From NCBI GenBank assembly GCA_945897545.1, contig CAMDGJ010000052.1, positions 1-13,828 on the forward strand: a stretch of DNA of 13,828 nucleotides, written 5' to 3'. The stretch's first letter is position 1, and each line of letters begins with the position of its first letter. The notes below the pieces were generated by a model. It saw only the letters and a list, made by a program, of their open reading frames with translations. It was not told where the DNA came from and did no database searches. Source of the stretch: Flavobacterium psychrophilum (GTDB taxonomy: Bacteria > Bacteroidota > Bacteroidia > Flavobacteriales > Flavobacteriaceae). Made by a program: the position numbers and the translations under genes. This document shows, piece after piece, positions 12,810 through 13,828 of this stretch.

Positions 12810-13050
12810 AGCTTCAATTTTAGCTAACGAATTTACAACTAATTATTTTAGTTATACTCATCTGTCCTAGTGATTTTTAAAGCTCACCAAATTTCGATGA
12901 AATAAAAAAAGCGCTATACTTTAAAAATTGTATTGAGAACCGCATCATTGAAAATGATTCTCGATAAAATTTCAAATAGTAAAGCTGTCGCATTACCATT
13001 TGAAATCACTCGAAGAGACGCATAATACTATTTAAATATTCTTTAAACCA
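12810..13050. other. Non-coding gap between the antitoxin gene and the galE terminator
   Basis: I see no gene in this stretch. It holds the possible antitoxin promoter (TAAATTCG, minus strand, 12835-12828) and a perfect 9-base inverted repeat ATTTCAAAT (12969-12977) / ATTTGAAAT (12998-13006) with a 20-base spacer. A looser GAGAA/TTCTC pair sits near 12935-12962, and AGAGACGCAT appears at about 13014-13023. Reading frames on both strands are short and lack recognisable protein sequence. It may contain decayed repeat material. Confidence 0.5.
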
Positions 13051-13088
13051 AAAAATCCTCAATTATCATCTGATAATTTAGGATTTTT
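13051..13088. terminator. Strong hairpin downstream of galE (bidirectional)
   Basis: AAAAATCCT (13051-13059) pairs with AGGATTTTT (13080-13088); after one mismatch AATTATCA (13061-13068) pairs with TGATAATT (13071-13078). The A-run on the left gives a U-tract on the minus strand, so it fits as the galE terminator, and the T-run on the right would also work for plus-strand transcription. Confidence 0.8.
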
Positions 13089-13114
13089 GTTAACTGAAAT
13101 CTGCAACCTGCAAT

Positions 13115-13828
13115 CTAACTTCTAATCTTCTGTTCCCATTTCCAAGCACTATCCATAGCTTCATCCAATGTAGATTCTGCTTTCCAGCCCAGAATATTGT
13201 TCGCCTTATCCGTATTGGCATAAGCCGAAGTAATATCACCTTCTCTACGAGCCACAATTTTATACGGTAATTTTTGTTTGCTAACTTTTTCGAAAGAATG
13301 AATCACCTCCAGAACAGAGCTTCCAGTTCCTGTTCCTAAATTGAAGGTTTCTACTTTTGACAAATTCTTTTTGTCTAATAACCTTTTTAGGGCAATAACG
13401 TGGGCTTTCGCCACATCGACTACATGAATATAATCGCGAACAGCCGTTCCGTCAGGAGTGGGATAATCATCGCCGTAAACCGACAATTCGTTGCGTAACC
13501 CTAAGCCAGTTTGGGTAATAAAGGGAACTAAATTTTGTGGAACGCCTAATGGTAATTCACCAATTTCAGCCGATGGATGCGCTCCAATTGGGTTGAAATA
13601 ACGCAACAAGATTGCGTTGATATTGGTTACTTTGGCAGTATCTGTTATGATTTCTTCTCCTATTTGCTTTGTATTCCCGTAAGGTGACATTGCTGTTTGA
13701 ATGGATGCATTCTCGGTTATGGGCATCTTTTCGGCTTGACCGTAAACCGTACAAGACGAACTAAAAATGAAGTTAGATTCCGGTTGTTGTTGCAGCTCCT
13801 GAAGCAAATAAATTAAAGTATTCAAGTT
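13115..13828 (-). CDS. galE: UDP-glucose 4-epimerase, C-terminal part (5' end outside window)
   Basis: The frame runs off the right edge; 237 residues are visible and roughly the first 100 residues, with the NAD-binding GxxGxxG loop, are missing. What remains has the short-chain dehydrogenase catalytic elements: FSSSCTVYG (fragment residues 22-30) and SPYGNTK with Tyr50 and Lys54, then LLRYFNPIGAHPS and TPDGTAVRDYIHVVD, which are GalE hallmarks. NLGTGTGSSVLEVI and the C-terminal GW..E.TLDEAMDSAWKWE follow. It interconverts UDP-glucose and UDP-galactose in the cytosol for galactose use and surface glycans. The TTG at 13825 is internal (NLNTLIYLL), not a start. Transcription ends at the hairpin 13051-13088, 26 bases after the stop. 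Confidence 0.95.
   Translation of the reverse strand, partial: NLNTLIYLLQELQQQPESNFIFSSSCTVYGQAEKMPITENASIQTAMSPYGNTKQIGEEIITDTAKVTNINAILLRYFNPIGAHPSAEIGELPLGVPQNLVPFITQTGLGLRNELSVYGDDYPTPDGTAVRDYIHVVDVAKAHVIALKRLLDKKNLSKVETFNLGTGTGSSVLEVIHSFEKVSKQKLPYKIVARREGDITSAYANTDKANNILGWKAESTLDEAMDSAWKWEQKIRS

Noticed and set aside
13823..13825. TTG at 13825 as the start of a short GalE
   Set aside because: The frame continues to the window edge and the residues correspond to the interior of GalE, so the gene is simply cut by the window.

Overview
The window looks like chromosomal DNA of a Flavobacterium-type bacterium (Bacteroidota, Flavobacteriia). It is AT-rich, several genes are preceded by the Bacteroidota -7 box TAnnTTTG, and there is little Shine-Dalgarno signal. 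It encodes a type IX secretion plug protein, and its proteins resemble flavobacterial versions throughout. The assignment rests on recalled families and promoter style, not on a database search.

Layout, left to right: the 3' end of a GxxExxY-family gene (2-181); an SAM methyltransferase (234-998); the T9SS plug protein (1080-2333); apaG (2411-2797); a repeat-bearing gap; pruA (2955-4583); a DUF4143 AAA+ ATPase (4752-5915) sitting between two nearly identical hairpins; a long REP-like palindrome (6003-6074); rsmG on the minus strand (6097-6726); a divergent membrane fatty acid desaturase (6834-7931); a PLP aminotransferase (7993-9180) with a small Cys/His-rich exported protein (9200-9547) and a strong terminator; a Crp/Fnr-family regulator (9636-10211); a pirin (10443-11156); fabD (11350-12222); a decayed ParE/RelE-type toxin with its apparently intact antitoxin partner on the minus strand (12307-12809); and the C-terminal two thirds of galE, running off the right edge (13115-13828, minus).

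The genes do not form one pathway. Most are housekeeping or core metabolism (rRNA methylation, proline catabolism, amino-acid transamination, fatty acid synthesis and desaturation, UDP-sugar interconversion) in short transcription units of one or two genes. The accessory elements are the DUF4143 ATPase cassette, the toxin-antitoxin remnant, the truncated GxxExxY gene and several dispersed palindromes. I see no clearly new multi-gene system. The best leads are the hairpin-flanked ATPase with a perfect 13-bp palindrome abutting its -7 box, and the orphaned antitoxin beside a toxin gene carrying two separate lesions.

Two start codons were moved downstream of the longest possible reading frame (pruA to 2955, the DUF4143 gene to 4752). 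In both cases the upstream GTG or TTG lies inside the presumed -7 promoter element.
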